Shown in pieces: positions 34,060 through 45,109 of a stretch of 64,000 nt of DNA. How positions within the stretch are numbered: position 1 is the first letter of the stretch; each line of letters starts with the position of its first letter. The position numbers were made by a program, and so were the translations under genes. The stretch is from Plotosus lineatus (lineage: Eukaryota > Chordata > Actinopteri > Siluriformes > Plotosidae): NCBI GenBank assembly GCA_024760905.1, contig CM045731.1, positions 19,597,001 to 19,661,000 of the forward strand, in the 5' to 3' direction. A model generated the notes under the pieces. That model was not told the DNA's origin and ran no database searches. It worked only from the letters and a program-made list of their open reading frames with translations.

Positions 34060-34262
34060 TTGTGTGTGTGTGTGTGTGTGAGTGTGTGCGTTAATAAAAA
34101 ATGTTTAATAATGGTTTAATTAATAAATATGTTAATAATATGGTTTAATAGGTTAATAAAATGTTTAAATGGTTTAATAAATAATTTTCTTTTATTTCTA
34201 ACACATATTTCATGCATATTTCATACAAAATTGGTTTACTTTTATCATTTTTAAAGGGTGTC
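32932..34262 (+). mobile_element. pogo/Tigger-like transposon, degenerate, microsatellite-rich
   Basis: Starts with 'cggccccctacttacgaaac', like the terminus at 29871-29940. It contains a possible short start ATGGACCCGGAAAAT at 33299, then (GT)n and (GA)n tracts at 33510-33580 and 33877-34080. 33590-34262 aligns with the reverse complement of 29960-30480. No intact transposase was seen. Confidence 0.5.
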
Positions 34263-34309
34263 AAACTACAAGTGTGCCTCTGTTCATCCAGCAGTATAAA
34301 TGGGTACCA

Positions 34310-34450
34310 GTAAAAATATACTGGGAATGTAACCTGCGATGGACTAGTGTCCCATCCAGGAGGAGCTCAACTCCTGATTGTTTTATGCTACGGAAACCGG
34401 GGATAAGCACCGGCCTGATGAGCCACTAGGCTCGGGTATAAAAACCCAAA
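34310..34450 (+). repeat. Dispersed repeat family, copy 2 of 3
   Basis: Same order of blocks as 2600-2745 and 42405-42575: 'gtaccagtaaaaatata', 'gtcccatccaggaggagctc', 'ataagcaccggcctgatgag'. It is followed by an A-rich/(TA)n tract at 34468-34550. Confidence 0.6.
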
Positions 34451-34504
34451 CAGTTAATCAATCAAAACAAAAAAAAAAAACAAAACAAAACAAAACAAAA
34501 AAAA

Positions 34505-34538
<34 letters not shown>

Positions 34539-34550
34539 TGTATGTATGTA

Positions 34551-34926
34551 TATAGAGTAGCAACCTAGTCTGCATGTGCTGTTTCTCTTGTTTGACGTCA
34601 GCTGTGATTGGCGCCAACTTCCCTTTTGACCCTGACAAATAAGTGGCGCTAATATAATATAATCCTTCAGTGCAGCTAATTGGGTTATCAAAGGCCGGCC
34701 ATATCTCTCACTGTCTATGGTGCAAGCCATGTAAAAAAAACATTTCTGACTTTCCAAGATTGAGACTGGGCCAGAAGCTCAGCTGGTAACAGGAAAATGA
34801 CCATAAACATTCAAATAGCTTTATTTAACATTCAAGGTCCACTTTCAGGAGGTTTTCACTGTCGCCCCAGCGAATTGGGATATCATCGGCCCGCGATGTC
34901 TCTCACTGACTCTGGTCACTGTAATA
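34551..34926 (+). other. Upstream flank of pseudogene C: SINE and Tc1 scraps
   Basis: Collinear with 63285-63683 of unit F ('gacgtcagctgtgattggc', 'gacaaataagtgg'). A SINE body piece (34670-34756) is fused to a Tc1 remnant piece (34756-34815). C and F therefore share a common ancestor unit distinct from A and E. Confidence 0.7.
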
Positions 34927-35109
34927 ATGAACACCATTAAAATATTGACTTACTGGCAAATTCATTGGATGAAAACCTAGGTGTCACATTACCACTTGGT
35001 GGCTGCAAAATACAAAAACAACAATGTTATGGGTATGTCCACCTTCATTCAGAATGACTCCAGGGTGACATTCAATATGACGCTCACATGCTCTCACCCA
35101 CAAAACAAA
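34927..35109 (+). promoter_or_regulatory. Conserved upstream block before pseudogene C
   Basis: Counterpart of 10627-10810, including 'gtgtcacattaccacttggt', 'tcagaatgactccagggtga' and 'acaaaacaaaATG'. Confidence 0.4.
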
Positions 35110-35272
35110 ATGTCATAGTATGACGGTGTATACATATGCTTAACCCAGAGTTTATTTCCTTTTATACTTTATTTAATCAAAAAACCAGAGGACGGATATG
35201 AAGAACATCTCAATTTGAACACGATCCCAGAAATCGAAAAACAACTGTACACTGATCAGGACAGGAGTTGGC
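35110..35272 (+). pseudogene. Carbohydrate sulfotransferase copy C, truncated pseudogene
   Basis: Aligns with the first about 55 codons of copies A and D: the membrane segment (TCAGAGTTT-type codons for L-S-L-F-P) and the acidic stem up to the aspartate-glutamine-aspartate-arginine stretch. Codon 3 is TAG, and further frame disruption follows 'acatatgctta'. Homology stops at about 35272, where a non-autonomous DNA transposon begins, so both PAPS-binding motifs are gone. It can make no enzyme. Confidence 0.85.
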
Positions 35273-35273
35273 T

Positions 35274-35936
35274 TCAGGGCATTGCTGTTTTTTTTTTAAA
35301 TAAATATTCATCGAATTAAAAAATTAGGAAATTAAGGACGAATAGAGGGAAAAGTTAAGGAAAATGCCACAAAAACAAGGCAATTATACAAACCCCTCCC
35401 TAAACCAACACAAAACAAAAAAAGAACCCAAAATCTCCCATCAAAACTAGTTATATTGTTGCATCTGTGTGCGTGCATCTACGCGCGTATGTATGTGTTT
35501 TGTCTTCTTCTCATGCAATACTATCTCTGTGTTTGTGTATTTATATTTTATGTAAATATTATGTTATTTTTTTAATGTTTAATTTTTATTATAAGCATTT
35601 ATAGCATCATTTATTGATATCATATACACAGGGTATTCATTAAGTTTTAGAGCAGAAGGAGGATATTGATAAGTACTGTAGGGGTGGAAATTGTTTGAGG
35701 CAAGCATGGGGAGGGTGCGGGAAGGGTGTCTATACTATTATAAAATATAACCGGCGCTAGACTAATAGTAGCCGGCGTTTCCGCCGGCCGCTGGCACTTA
35801 ATGAAAAGTATGTATACACATTTACATGTACGTATACATCAGTTGAGGGGGGGTGATGCTACTTCGAGAATTTCGATGGTTGCGTGGGGATCTCGGTCCC
35901 ATTTAACCGCGGAAAGTGGGATCCCTGTCTACAGTA
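35274..35936 (-). mobile_element. Non-autonomous DNA transposon truncating pseudogene C
   Basis: The reverse complement of 35274-35460 matches 985-1165 ('attcgatgaata', 'gttttgatggg'). The right end 'accgcggaaagtgggatccc' resembles a pogo/mariner end. At 35745-35800 a 'tctatactattataaaat' sequence and GC-rich inverted motifs 'agccggcgtttccgccggcc' suggest another element inserted here. Confidence 0.5.
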
Positions 35937-36158
35937 GGCCCTCATTATTCGCAAGGGTTTGGTTCCGGTCCTTCCCGTGAATGAAGATAGTCCGTGAGTT
36001 CTGTACCCGAAAGTAAAACTCCATGTATCATATTACATGTGCGAATTACATGTGCAAATACTATGTATCTATTACATGCGTTAAAATATGCTTTGTAAAC
36101 ACATTCTATAGACAGTATTACTCATTAATACAGTATTAATGTAGTAAAATGCAGTAAT
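35937..36158 (+). mobile_element. pogo-like remnant
   Basis: Begins CAGTAGGCCCTCATTATTCG. Its later part ('gacagtattactcattaata') matches 16370-16410. Confidence 0.5.
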
Positions 36159-36516
36159 TGTTATGCCTGGAGTGTATGCGTAGGACCCAGAGATGCAGGA
36201 GACCAAAAGAAGGTTCAAATGATTTATTTAACACTATGAACTGTCAATCACTGTAATACTAAGTCGAGAGAACTGGTCGAGCACGAAGCAAGAACCAGGA
36301 GTCAGAGAGAAAGCCAAGGAGCAGAGTCACGGGGAAACCAATCTTCTGACATCGGAGGGAAGCGCGCCGCGCCCATTTATAGCTGGCTGCTTTGCTGATT
36401 GCAGATTGGGACCAGGTGCCCTCAGCTCGGACTCGTCTACCAGCAACTGCCACGCCCTTTGCCAGCGCCTGCAATGATTAAGGAGAGTTAGTTTTGCCAG
36501 CCAGCACAGACCATAA
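36159..36516 (-). mobile_element. Ty3/gypsy LTR (3' LTR of the element below)
   Basis: On the minus strand runs TGTTATGGTCTGTGCTGGCT ... CCAGGCATAACA, with TG...CA ends, a TATA-like 'agctataaatggg' and an AATAAA signal 'gttaaataaatcattt'. It is preceded on that strand by a purine tract ('aaggggggg'), the expected polypurine tract. The partner LTR at the other side is absent. Confidence 0.85.
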
Positions 36517-36544
36517 CAGTATCCCCCCCTTAAGGGGCGCCACC

Positions 36545-39268
36545 TGGCGCCCGACCAGGCTTGTCTGGGAACTGGTGATAGAATTCATCTAACAAGTCCG
36601 GGTGCAGGATTAGGGAGTGGGGAATCCATGAACGCTCTTCGGGACCATACCCCTCCCAGTCCACTAAATACTGAAACCCTCGACCCCTCCTACGTACATC
36701 AAGGATACGGTTATATCCATTAGTCAGTCGGGGAGGGTCGGTGGGAGGGGACTTTCTAAAACGGGCTTAATTAGGGAAACATGAAAAACTGGGTGTATCT
36801 TGAGTGAGGGTGGGAGTCTCAGTCAGACGGCGCTGGGGTTTATAATTTTCTCAATTACATGGGGCCCAATGAATCGGGGAGATAGTTTTTTGTAGTCAAC
36901 TTGCAGGGGCAGGTCCTGGGAGGAGAGCCAAACTTGTTTTCCGACCGTGTAGGGAGGTGCTGGGGTTCGGTGGCGATCGGCAATCCACTGGTTTCGGGCC
37001 ACTGTTCGTTCCAGGGCAGCCCGTGCTTCTTTCCAGACCCGGCGTGCTCCGTGGAACTGTGCCTGGACCGATGGCACGACCACCTCGACCTCTTGGCTGG
37101 GAAACAGGGGGGGCTGGAACCCATTAATCACCATGAAGGGGGACATCCCGGTGGCGGTGCAGATCAGCGAATTGCGTGTGTATTCGATCCATGGGAGGTG
37201 TGTGGCCCAGGAGGCTGGGAGGCGGGAGGGGACGCAGCACAGGGAGGATCCGAGGCTTTGATTCACGCGTTCCGCCTGCCCGTTCGACTGAGGGTGGTAA
37301 CCAGAGATCAAGCTGCAGGAGACTCCCTAGGTGTTGCAGAACGCCTTCCAAACTCTGGATGCAAACTGGGGGCCCCCGTTTGAAACGATGTCCTGGGGGA
37401 TGCCACGGAGGCGAAAGACATGTTGGATTAGGAGACCCGCTGTTTCCATTGCCGAGGGGAGTTTGGGTAGGGTAATGAAATGAACCGCCTTAGAGAACTG
37501 GTCCACTACTGTCAGGATAACAGTGTTGCCCTCGGACGGGGGTAACCCGGTGACGAAATCCACTGCAATGTGCCACCAGGGGCGATGGAGAACGGGTAAG
37601 GGTTGGAGGAGGCCTGTGGGTGCACGATGGGAGGACTTGCTCCAGGCACAGGTGGCGCAAGCTCCCACAAACTCCCTGGTGTCAGCTGCAATCATTGGCC
37701 ACCAGAAGCGTTGTCGGAGCAGGAAGAGAGTTCAGTGGGCTCTGGGGTGACAGGCTAACTTGGAGGAGTGAGCCCACTGGAATGATGTGGTTCTGGCCAG
37801 CGGGGGAACATATAGTTGACCTTGGGGGCACCCGACGGGCTCCGGTTTCCCCTGATGGGCGTCCCGAACTAGTTGTTCTACCTCCTATTGGGCTGCTCCA
37901 AGTAGACAGGAGGAGGGCAGGATGGTCTCCATGGTAGTCTTCACCCGAGGAGAACTGTCTGGAGAGAGCATCTGGCTTGGTATTCCGGGAGCCTGCTCGG
38001 TATGTTAGGGTGAAGTTTAACCTCCCCAAGTAGAGTGACCATCGTACCTGACGGGAGTTCAACCTCTTGGCCGTACGGAGGTAGGACAGGTTTTTATGGT
38101 CGGTCCAGTCCATGAAGGGGTGAGCTGCCCCTTCCAGCCAGTGCCTCCACTCCTGGAACCCCAAGATCACCACCAGCAGCTTGCAATTCCCAACATCATA
38201 ATTCTGTTCCGCCGGGGACAAGCAACGGGAAAAGAAGGCACATGCGTGAAGCTTCTGGTCTGTGGGAGACCGTTAGGAGAGGACCGCCCCAACCCCTGAG
38301 TCCGAGGCGTTGATTTCCACCACAAACTGCAGCGAGGGGTCCGGGTGGGTCAGTACGGGTGTGTGGACGAATTTTGCCTTCAGCCGGTCAAACGCCACCT
38401 GGGCACTTAGGGAGCACTGGAACAGGGTCTTGGGTGATGTCAACTGTGTGAGGGGGGGCTGCTAGGTGGCTGTAGTCCCGCACGAACCAGCAATAGAAGT
38501 TCGTGAACCCCAGGAACCTCTGCAGCTGTTTCCGCGTCCCTGGAGTCGGCCACTCCGCCACTGCCTTCACCTTCGCCGGATCAGGTCCTATCTGCCCCTT
38601 CTCCATGATGGACCCCAAGAATGACACTGAGGGGACATGGAACCCAGGGGCGTGTTGAATGCCGTCTTCCACTCGTACCCCTCCTGAATTCGGACTAAGT
38701 GGTAGGCATTTCTCAGGTCCAGCTTGGAAAAAACGGTAGCATCGTGGCGAGGGGTGAAGGCTCAATTGATTCGGGGGAGAGGATACTTGTTTTTTAATGG
38801 TAATCTGGTTCAGGCCCATGTAATCGATGCAAGAAGGTCTCAGGGTCTTGTCTTTCTTTTCGACATAGAAGAATCCCACCCTACCGGGGAAACTGAGGGC
38901 CGAATGAAACCTGTAGCCAGCGACTTGTTGATGTATGCCTCCATGGCGTCTTTCTACGGCTTAGAGAGGTTGGATAGTTGCTGGGAAGGGAGCGTGGAAC
39001 CTGGGAGTAGATCAATGGCGCAGTCGTACGGTCGATGAGGAGGTAAGGCGCGAACCCTGTCCTTGCTGAAAACCTCTTGCAGGTCGTGATATTCCTCAGG
39101 CATGCCGGCTAAATCTAGATCCTCCAGGTTGACCAGGGTTCTTGAAGCTTGGGAGGGCACGGCCGCCATTAGGCAGTGTTGCAGACAGTAGTCGCTCCAG
39201 CCGCGTATGGTGAGGGTGTGCCAGTCAATGTGGGGATTGTGAGTCTGCAACCATGGCCACCCCAGCAC
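36545..39268 (-). pseudogene. Gypsy pol: RT, RNase H, integrase, chromodomain
   Basis: Minus-strand pol of a chromodomain-bearing Ty3/gypsy element. In order: RT N-terminus with an acidic leader [12 protein letters not shown] (39268-38954), RT palm (38879-38388) with FFYVEKKDKTLRPSCIDYMG and a C-terminal FLGFTNFYCWF block, RNase H end (38221-37682) with [20 protein letters not shown], integrase zinc finger and core (37695-36823) with [22 protein letters not shown] and [16 protein letters not shown] chromodomain around 36720-36545 includes [19 protein letters not shown]. Frameshifts and a deletion across the RT active-site region (the YxDD box is not readable) make it inactive. Chromodomains can guide integration into heterochromatin. 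Confidence 0.85.
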
Positions 39269-39600
39269 TAGGGGGGAGAGAGAGAGGCAGGGAGAACAAA
39301 CAGTTCCAAATATTCTTGGTGGTTACCTGAAAAAATGAGCTTCACTGGCTTGGTCATGTGCGTGATGCGAGCGATGCATCGGCCATCTATGGCCACCACC
39401 TCCTTGGGGGTCTCGAGTTCGAACATGGGTAGGTCGTGGAGCTCAACCATCCCCGGATCGATAAAGTTAGCGTTAGCGCCTGAGTCAATAAATACATCTA
39501 CAGGATGTGTGTTGCGGTGTAGCGTACCTTGAACTCGCAGGCACTTTCCGGGGTCGTGGGGGATCCTCTTGTCGCTGTCGGCCTCTGCCGCGCGGGGCAC
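39268..39600 (-). pseudogene. Gypsy retropepsin-like protease domain
   Basis: Minus translation contains HPVDVFIDSGANANFIDPGM, the DSG active-site motif of a retroviral-type aspartic protease, followed by a region leading to a flap-like VAIDGRC and [20 protein letters not shown]. It lies between the gag zinc knuckle (39701-39498) and RT, the normal order for this group, and reads openly for 110 residues. Confidence 0.8.
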
Positions 39601-40533
39601 TGGGCGAGGTAATGGCCCTTCTCAGTGCAGTAGATGCAGAGACCGTCAGCCAGCCGTCCGTGCCTCTCTTCAGCCGTCAGTCTGGTGAGGTTCACCTGCA
39701 TGGGTTCTTGGCCGTCATCCTCCCTCAGAGGGGGAAATGGCGAGTGGGTTCAAGGTGGGGACCCCTTCCAGGATCTATCCCTCTCTCTCAGCCGGTTGTC
39801 CAGTCTGGTGGACAAGGCAATTAACTCCTCCAGTGTAGTCGTCTCGTCTCGTCCTTCAGCCGATCATTGAGCCCCTGCAGGAAGGCCCCCCGAAGTGCGG
39901 GGTCTTTCCAGACGCTTTCGATGGCGAGAATCTGGAATCGGATGGCGTACTCCCCCACCGACTGTGAGCCTTGCCAGATACGTAGGAGCTGGGAGCTTGC
40001 CTTCTCCCCTTTCGCCGGATGTTCGAACACCTTCTTCATTTCTTGCATGAACTGTTCTACCCAAGAGCATAATTCCGGAGTGTGGGTAGCGACCGCCAGT
40101 GCCCAGGACGAGGCTTGCTCCGTGAGAAAGCTCATGATGAAGGCATTTTTTGCTTGATGTGTGGCGGATGTGAGCAGCTGCTGGCTGAAGACGAGTGAGC
40201 ACTGGTGAAGGAATTGTGTGCAGGAGCCGCTCCTGCCCGAATACCTGGATGGCGTGGGGATGAGTGGTTCTCGGTGCGTGGGGAGCATCACTGGTGCTGG
40301 CGCTGTGCCGAAGTGGAAAGTGAAGGGTGAGGGGGCGAGGTCGTGGCAGCAAGGTGAGTGGCGACGGCGTCCATCCTTCCGCCGAGCTGCGCCAAGCTGG
40401 TGGTTATGTGCAGGAGATTGTCCATCATCTGATGCAAGATGGAGTCATGTCGTCCTAGCAGGTCAGATAGTTTCTGCCGAAGCTGCGCTGTCTCTGCTGA
40501 TGATTCATCTATTACTCTCAGAAGACGAATCAA
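39498..40533 (-). pseudogene. Gypsy gag (capsid and zinc knuckle)
   Basis: Minus strand: an N-terminal helical, heptad-like region (40533-40288; AQLRQKLSDLLGRHDSILHQ), then a capsid-like retrotransposon gag domain (40291-39821; WALAVATHTPELCSWVEQFM, FEHPAKGEKASSQLLRIWQG and VGEYAIRFQILA) and a CCHC zinc knuckle CIYCTEKGHYLAQC near 39640-39600. The parts lie in different frames. The 5' end fades out near 40535 with no start codon and no 5' LTR, so the element is 5' truncated. Confidence 0.8.
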
Positions 40534-40535
40534 AT

Positions 40536-41004
40536 ATTATAGTTCAACCAAAAACATTCTCAAATATATTTCAAACTACATCTGCAAGTACATGTGCTAA
40601 ATACATTTACAAATTGAGCTAAAGTTATTTATCCATTCCAAGGCACAAACAAATATTAATACATATTTACAGCACAAAAACATACTCTTAATTTTATAAA
40701 AGTGCTGAGCATTAGGCTGCAGATCCAGGCTGGATGGCTTATGATTATTTTATCCATTCATTCTCTGTGCGTCAATGTTTGTGTTCTAACACATGTGCAG
40801 GAGCCGGAGGCGGTACTAACAAACTGTGCTTTATTCTCACACTCGCACTTTGTTTGATTGACAGTGTTCAGCTATTATTGCTTACTGATAATATTATGTT
40901 TGTTGATTGGTCGGCTCGGGCGTGCACATGCGCAGTGCCCGTTACACGTTAACTTTCGGTTTACTTCCTGATTCTAGTCATGCGGAACTTATCTCCGACT
41001 TTCT
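40536..41004. other. Non-coding stretch
   Basis: AT-rich; contains 'gggcgtgcacatgcgcagtgc' type sequence near 40918. No feature was recognised. Confidence 0.5.
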
Positions 41005-41017
41005 CTTCAATAACAGT

Positions 41018-41362
41018 TCGTCATCAGTTCATTTTCTGTAACCGCTTCATCCTAATTAGGGTCGCGGGGAGGCTGGTGCCCATCCCAGCCAACTCAGGGC
41101 GAGGGCAGAGTACACCCAGGACAGCTCGCCAGGCCATCACAGGGCGGAAACACGCCGATGGCTTTTCAGCCTACTCTTGTCGAAAGTCAGCAATGGTTCT
41201 TTTACATGCCTCACACCATAGACAGTGAGAGACATGGCCGGCCTTTGATAACCCAGTTAGCTGCACTGGGGGGGGAGTAACAACCTTGTGGAGAGTGGGA
41301 CTCGAACCCCCAACCTTTGGATCAGCGATCCGGCGCCTTATACCACTAGACTACCACTGCCC
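41018..41362 (-). mobile_element. tRNA-derived SINE, L2-type tail, with 13-bp TSD
   Basis: Full-length minus-oriented copy flanked by CTTCAATAACAGT (41005-41017) and CTTCAGTAACAGT (41363-41375). It has a perfect B box on the minus strand. Confidence 0.92.
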
Positions 41363-41375
41363 CTTCAGTAACAGT

Positions 41376-42006
41376 CATTAAGTTTATTTATAAGATTGTG
41401 AATACACATAATTTCTTGTCCAGCGGAACTCAATTCCGGCTGTGGGGGCGTGCACGTGCATCCTGTGCACCCCCCCAGCCTACGCCCTTGATCAGCTGCC
41501 TTCTAATGTTTCAGCAGCTGATACTGGGTTGGGTAGTATTCATCGCAGACTTTGCAGATATGCAACACCGCAGGTGGTTGGCGAATCGCGCATTGAGAGT
41601 TTCAAACGTACACGCACAAAAAAAAAAAAAAAAAAAAATCACAAGCGCACGTATTATTGTTCATCGACATTTTTATATTAAAAAGTGTACACAGACATCT
41701 TACCCCCTCCCCCCTAGCGTAGGTTTTGTACACTTAGGAAAATTTTGAAAATGTTGAATAACCCCTTATATGTCAAATTGTATATTAAATGTGAAACAAC
41801 AGGACAAACACACAAAATTCTTAATAGATTCATTTATTTTGTGTCTTTTTGTTTGTTTTTTGTTTATTTATGTTTATTTTTTGTGTAAAGGAATGCAGAC
41901 AGAACAAACATTATGCAGTGATGAAACATGTCAAAGAAATGTAAAAAAAAAAAAGCAAACACAAGAAATAAAGAACCAAAGAAAGAAAAAAAAAAACATT
42001 AACATG
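41376..42006. other. Non-coding stretch
   Basis: Poly-A run at 41620-41638 and A-rich stretches at 41942-42000. Open frames here are low-complexity and not trusted. Confidence 0.5.
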
Positions 42007-42120
42007 TTACTTCTTGCAAGGGGGTGGCTCTTCTTCAGGCTGTTCCTTTCTTCTCTTGAAGAACATGTCTAGTGTTGCTTGTTTCTGCCTTCTTTTCAGA
42101 ACCATATGGAAGTGGCTCAT
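42007..42120 (-). pseudogene. Tigger-like transposase, C-terminal fragment
   Basis: From an ATG at 42120 the minus strand reads MSHFHMVLKRRQKQATLDMF and ends with a KRR/EEEPPP tail and TAA. It is a relative of 2008-2256. Upstream sequence to about 42250 ('agcctta', 'aacaacgctatagagtttg') is degenerate transposase DNA. A (TCC)n tract lies at 42273-42304. Confidence 0.65.
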
Positions 42121-42404
42121 GTGAATTCCTCATTAAAGGCGTGCACAGCTCTGTTAGCCTTAGCCTTATAGGGTGATCCAGTTCAACAACGCTATAGAGT
42201 TTGTTCCATTTTGAGCACATGTCCTTAATAAGTCGGGGCATCCTTTCTTCCATCACACTCTTTGGAAGACATCGCCTCCTCCTCCTCCTCCTCCTCCTCC
42301 TCCTCTAACTTCTTCTTCTGTTCTGCCTGAAGGTGGAGGCGTTCTCAAGACCCCAAGACTATTCTCAAGGTGTGCTAAGACCCCTGGGCAAGGTCTCAAC
42401 CACA

Positions 42405-42575
42405 AGTGTGCCTCTGTTCTCCCAGCAGTATAAATGGGTACCAGTAAAAATAATATACTGGGAAGATAATCTGCGATGGACTGGCATCCCATCCAGGAGG
42501 AGTTGAACTCCTAGTTGCTCGCCACAGAAACCGGGGATGAGCACCAGCCTGATGAGCCACTAGGGGTAAACAAAC
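42405..42575 (+). repeat. Dispersed repeat family, copy 3 of 3
   Basis: 'gtaccagtaaaaataatata', 'ggcatcccatccaggaggag', 'gagcaccagcctgatgagcc'; see 2600-2745. Confidence 0.6.
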
Positions 42576-44700
42576 CACACTTGACGGTGAGATTTGTAAT
42601 TCTTGAAGGAACTTAAAGAAATGAGACTCGAGAATAAAGAAAATTTTTTAAAACTGACGGAAAAATAGGAGCATGTTGAAAAGGACTGAGCAGTGCTTTC
42701 TGCAGAAAATGCAAGTCTTAGAAAGACAATATCAATCCTGACAAGTAAGGTCGGAAAACTAGAACAGGAAATGAAGCGTAACAACCTCATTTTCTATAAC
42801 GTTGATGTTGAAGTGGAGAATGGCTCAACACCCTCGCTCTCAGATGTGGAACCGAAGGTCAAATCCGTCATCAGAAACTACATGGATATTGCAGAAGATG
42901 TGGATATTGAAGACGTCAGATGGCTCGGGAAATTTTTTCTAAATTAATATGCCATTACTTTACCATGTGGTTGAAATCAACAATACTATAATACCTGAAC
43001 AAGCTGGCTTCAGAAAGGGTTTTCAAACAGTAGATAATATTTTTGCTTTAGATACTATTATTACAAAGTACCTATCTCTATACAAGGGAAGGCTTTACTG
43101 TGCATTTATTGACCTAAAGGCTGCTTTTGATTCTGTATCGCACTATTGCTTGTTGTATAAGTTATGGATTAACAATGTAAGAGGAAAAGGCTTCCGCCTT
43201 ATTCAAAACATGTATTCAAAAGTAGTATCTTGTGTTGCTGTGAAAGATGATTACTCTGATGTGTTTGATTGTTCATATGGTGTGCGCCAAGGTTGTCAGA
43301 TGTCACCATTATTATTTCTATTATACGTAAATGATATCATAGAGTTTCTTGGTGAGGATGGTGATAGGTGTGTTGAAATAGGCACACTACAGGTTCTAAT
43401 GTTATTGTTTGCAGATGATATGGTAATTATTGAGAATAGTGTTGTTGCATTGCAAAGGAGATTCGATAAAATGAGTGTGTATTGTAATAAATGACAATTG
43501 AGTGTTAATATTAATAAAACTAAAGTAGTTATACTCTGTAAAGCAGGCCATCTCAGGAAGTATGAAAAGTTTTATTTTAACGGATCCGAGATTGAGATAA
43601 TGTCATCTTATAAGTATTTAGGTGTGCATCTCTCTTGTTCAGGGTCATGGTATGTCACACAAAAAACACTTGCGGAACAGGCTATAAAAGTAATCAGAGC
43701 GTTAAAACGTAATGTAAATAATTACTTAAATTTGCCTGTTAATGTATTATTGCACATTTCTTGATATCAAGGTGATACCTCTGTTGTCTTATGGCTCCGA
43801 GATCTGGGGTTTCCATCCAGCTCCCAATGTTGTATGGGTAGTAGATAACTATTATAAACAGGTTCTTCATTTGGGTCGATCATCACCATGTATCGCTGCT
43901 AGCGGTGAATTGGGTTGCTTCTCAATTAGAGTCAATCTTTAGGTGAAAATGATAAAATTTTGGTTCAGAATTTTACACCAAGATGTTAATAATATTTTGT
44001 GTAAAGCGTATAGTTTGCAATACTCACTTGCAGAAAAGGACAAACGTTGTTGGGCTCTTAATGTTAAAAATCTGCTTTTTAATTATGGATTTGGATACGT
44101 TTGGTTGAATTTGGATGTTGGTTGTGTAAAATATTTTATTTTGGAATTTAAACAAAGGTGTATCCATATAGATTATCAAAATTGGTTTGAGAGCATTAAT
44201 GATGTACCAAAGTTGGATTTATTGAGAAGTGTGAAGAAAGAAGTGAAATTTGAGGAATATTTGTCAGTTATATGAGAACCAATCTATAGAATAGCTCTAT
44301 GTCATTTCGCTGCTCTAATCATAGCCTGCTTATTGAAGAAGGAAGAAAGATGAAACTGCTGCATCATGAAAGGTTATGTCCTTTTTGTATAATACCTAAT
44401 GTGTAATCTTAATATCATTTTTGCTTGATTTGTCCATTTTACAATAGTTTGAGAGGCGATATACTACCAAGTTATTTTGTTAAAGACCCAAATGAAGATA
44501 AATTTGTTCAATTGATGTCAGCTACAAATGTTAACCATATTAATGCCTTAGCTAAATATGTATTTTTTTGTTTGAAACAGAGATGTAATTTTTTGTCAAA
44601 TAAAAAGGACTGAACATTGTATATTTTAGGACACGTCAACTGTATTCTTTCATCTGTGCATCTGTAAAATGGGACTGTGGCCCCTTTACGTAAATAAAAT
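42576..44700 (+). mobile_element. AT-rich non-LTR retrotransposon with ORF1-like and RT parts
   Basis: 42693-42947 reads LRKTISILTSKVGKLEQEMK (coiled coil) then RNNLIFYNVDVE, an ORF1/endonuclease-leader type sequence. 42949-43494 is a reverse transcriptase with PEQAGFRKGFQTVDNIFALD, LYCAFIDLKAAFDSVSHY (motif A), GVRQGCQMSPLLFLLYVND (motif B) and LLFADDMVII (motif C). 43498-43942 continues with VNINKTKVVILCK, YKYLGVHLSCSGSW and LSYGSEIWGFHP, and the thumb and C-terminus run to about 44613. The endonuclease is deleted around 42940. The 3' end is an AT-rich terminus with a 'cattcattcat' repeat. Frames break only a few times, so it looks younger than most LINEs here. The clade was not assigned. 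Confidence 0.85.
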
Positions 44701-44706
44701 CATTCA

Positions 44707-44708
<2 letters not shown>

Positions 44709-44783
<75 letters not shown>
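44709..44783. repeat. (TA)n microsatellite
   Basis: Pure TA units between a LINE 3' end and an RTE 3' end. Confidence 0.95.
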
Positions 44784-44784
<1 letters not shown>

Positions 44785-44786
<2 letters not shown>

Positions 44787-44924
44787 AAAGAGACGATTCA
44801 TGGATGTGGTGAAGGAGAACATTAAGGTCGTTGGTGTAAGAGAAGATGCAAAGGATAGGGTGAGATGGAGGCAGATGATTGGCTGTGGCGACCCCTGAAG
44901 GGAAAAGCCGAAAGGAAAAGAAGA

Positions 44925-44927
<3 letters not shown>
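44785..44927 (+). mobile_element. RTE LINE, 3' terminal fragment
   Basis: 'ccaaagagacgattcatgga' to 'gccgaaaggaaaagaagaag'; only about 143 bp, inserted in or bordered by TA repeats on both sides. Confidence 0.85.

Positions 44928-44928
<1 letters not shown>

Positions 44929-44997
<69 letters not shown>
44929..44997. repeat. (TA)n microsatellite
   Basis: Pure TA units following the RTE tail. Confidence 0.95.
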
Positions 44998-45000
<3 letters not shown>

Positions 45001-45109
45001 GTAACTTACATTCCAGCTATAACCAACCCTGTGTTAACCTTTATACAAATCACTCGCCATTGTGGAAGCTGGAGACAATAATTAACATATTTTTCAATCC
45101 AAAAAACTG

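Noticed and set aside
36901..37475. Plus-strand ORFs opposite gypsy integrase
   Set aside because: Antisense to clear integrase coding sequence on the minus strand.
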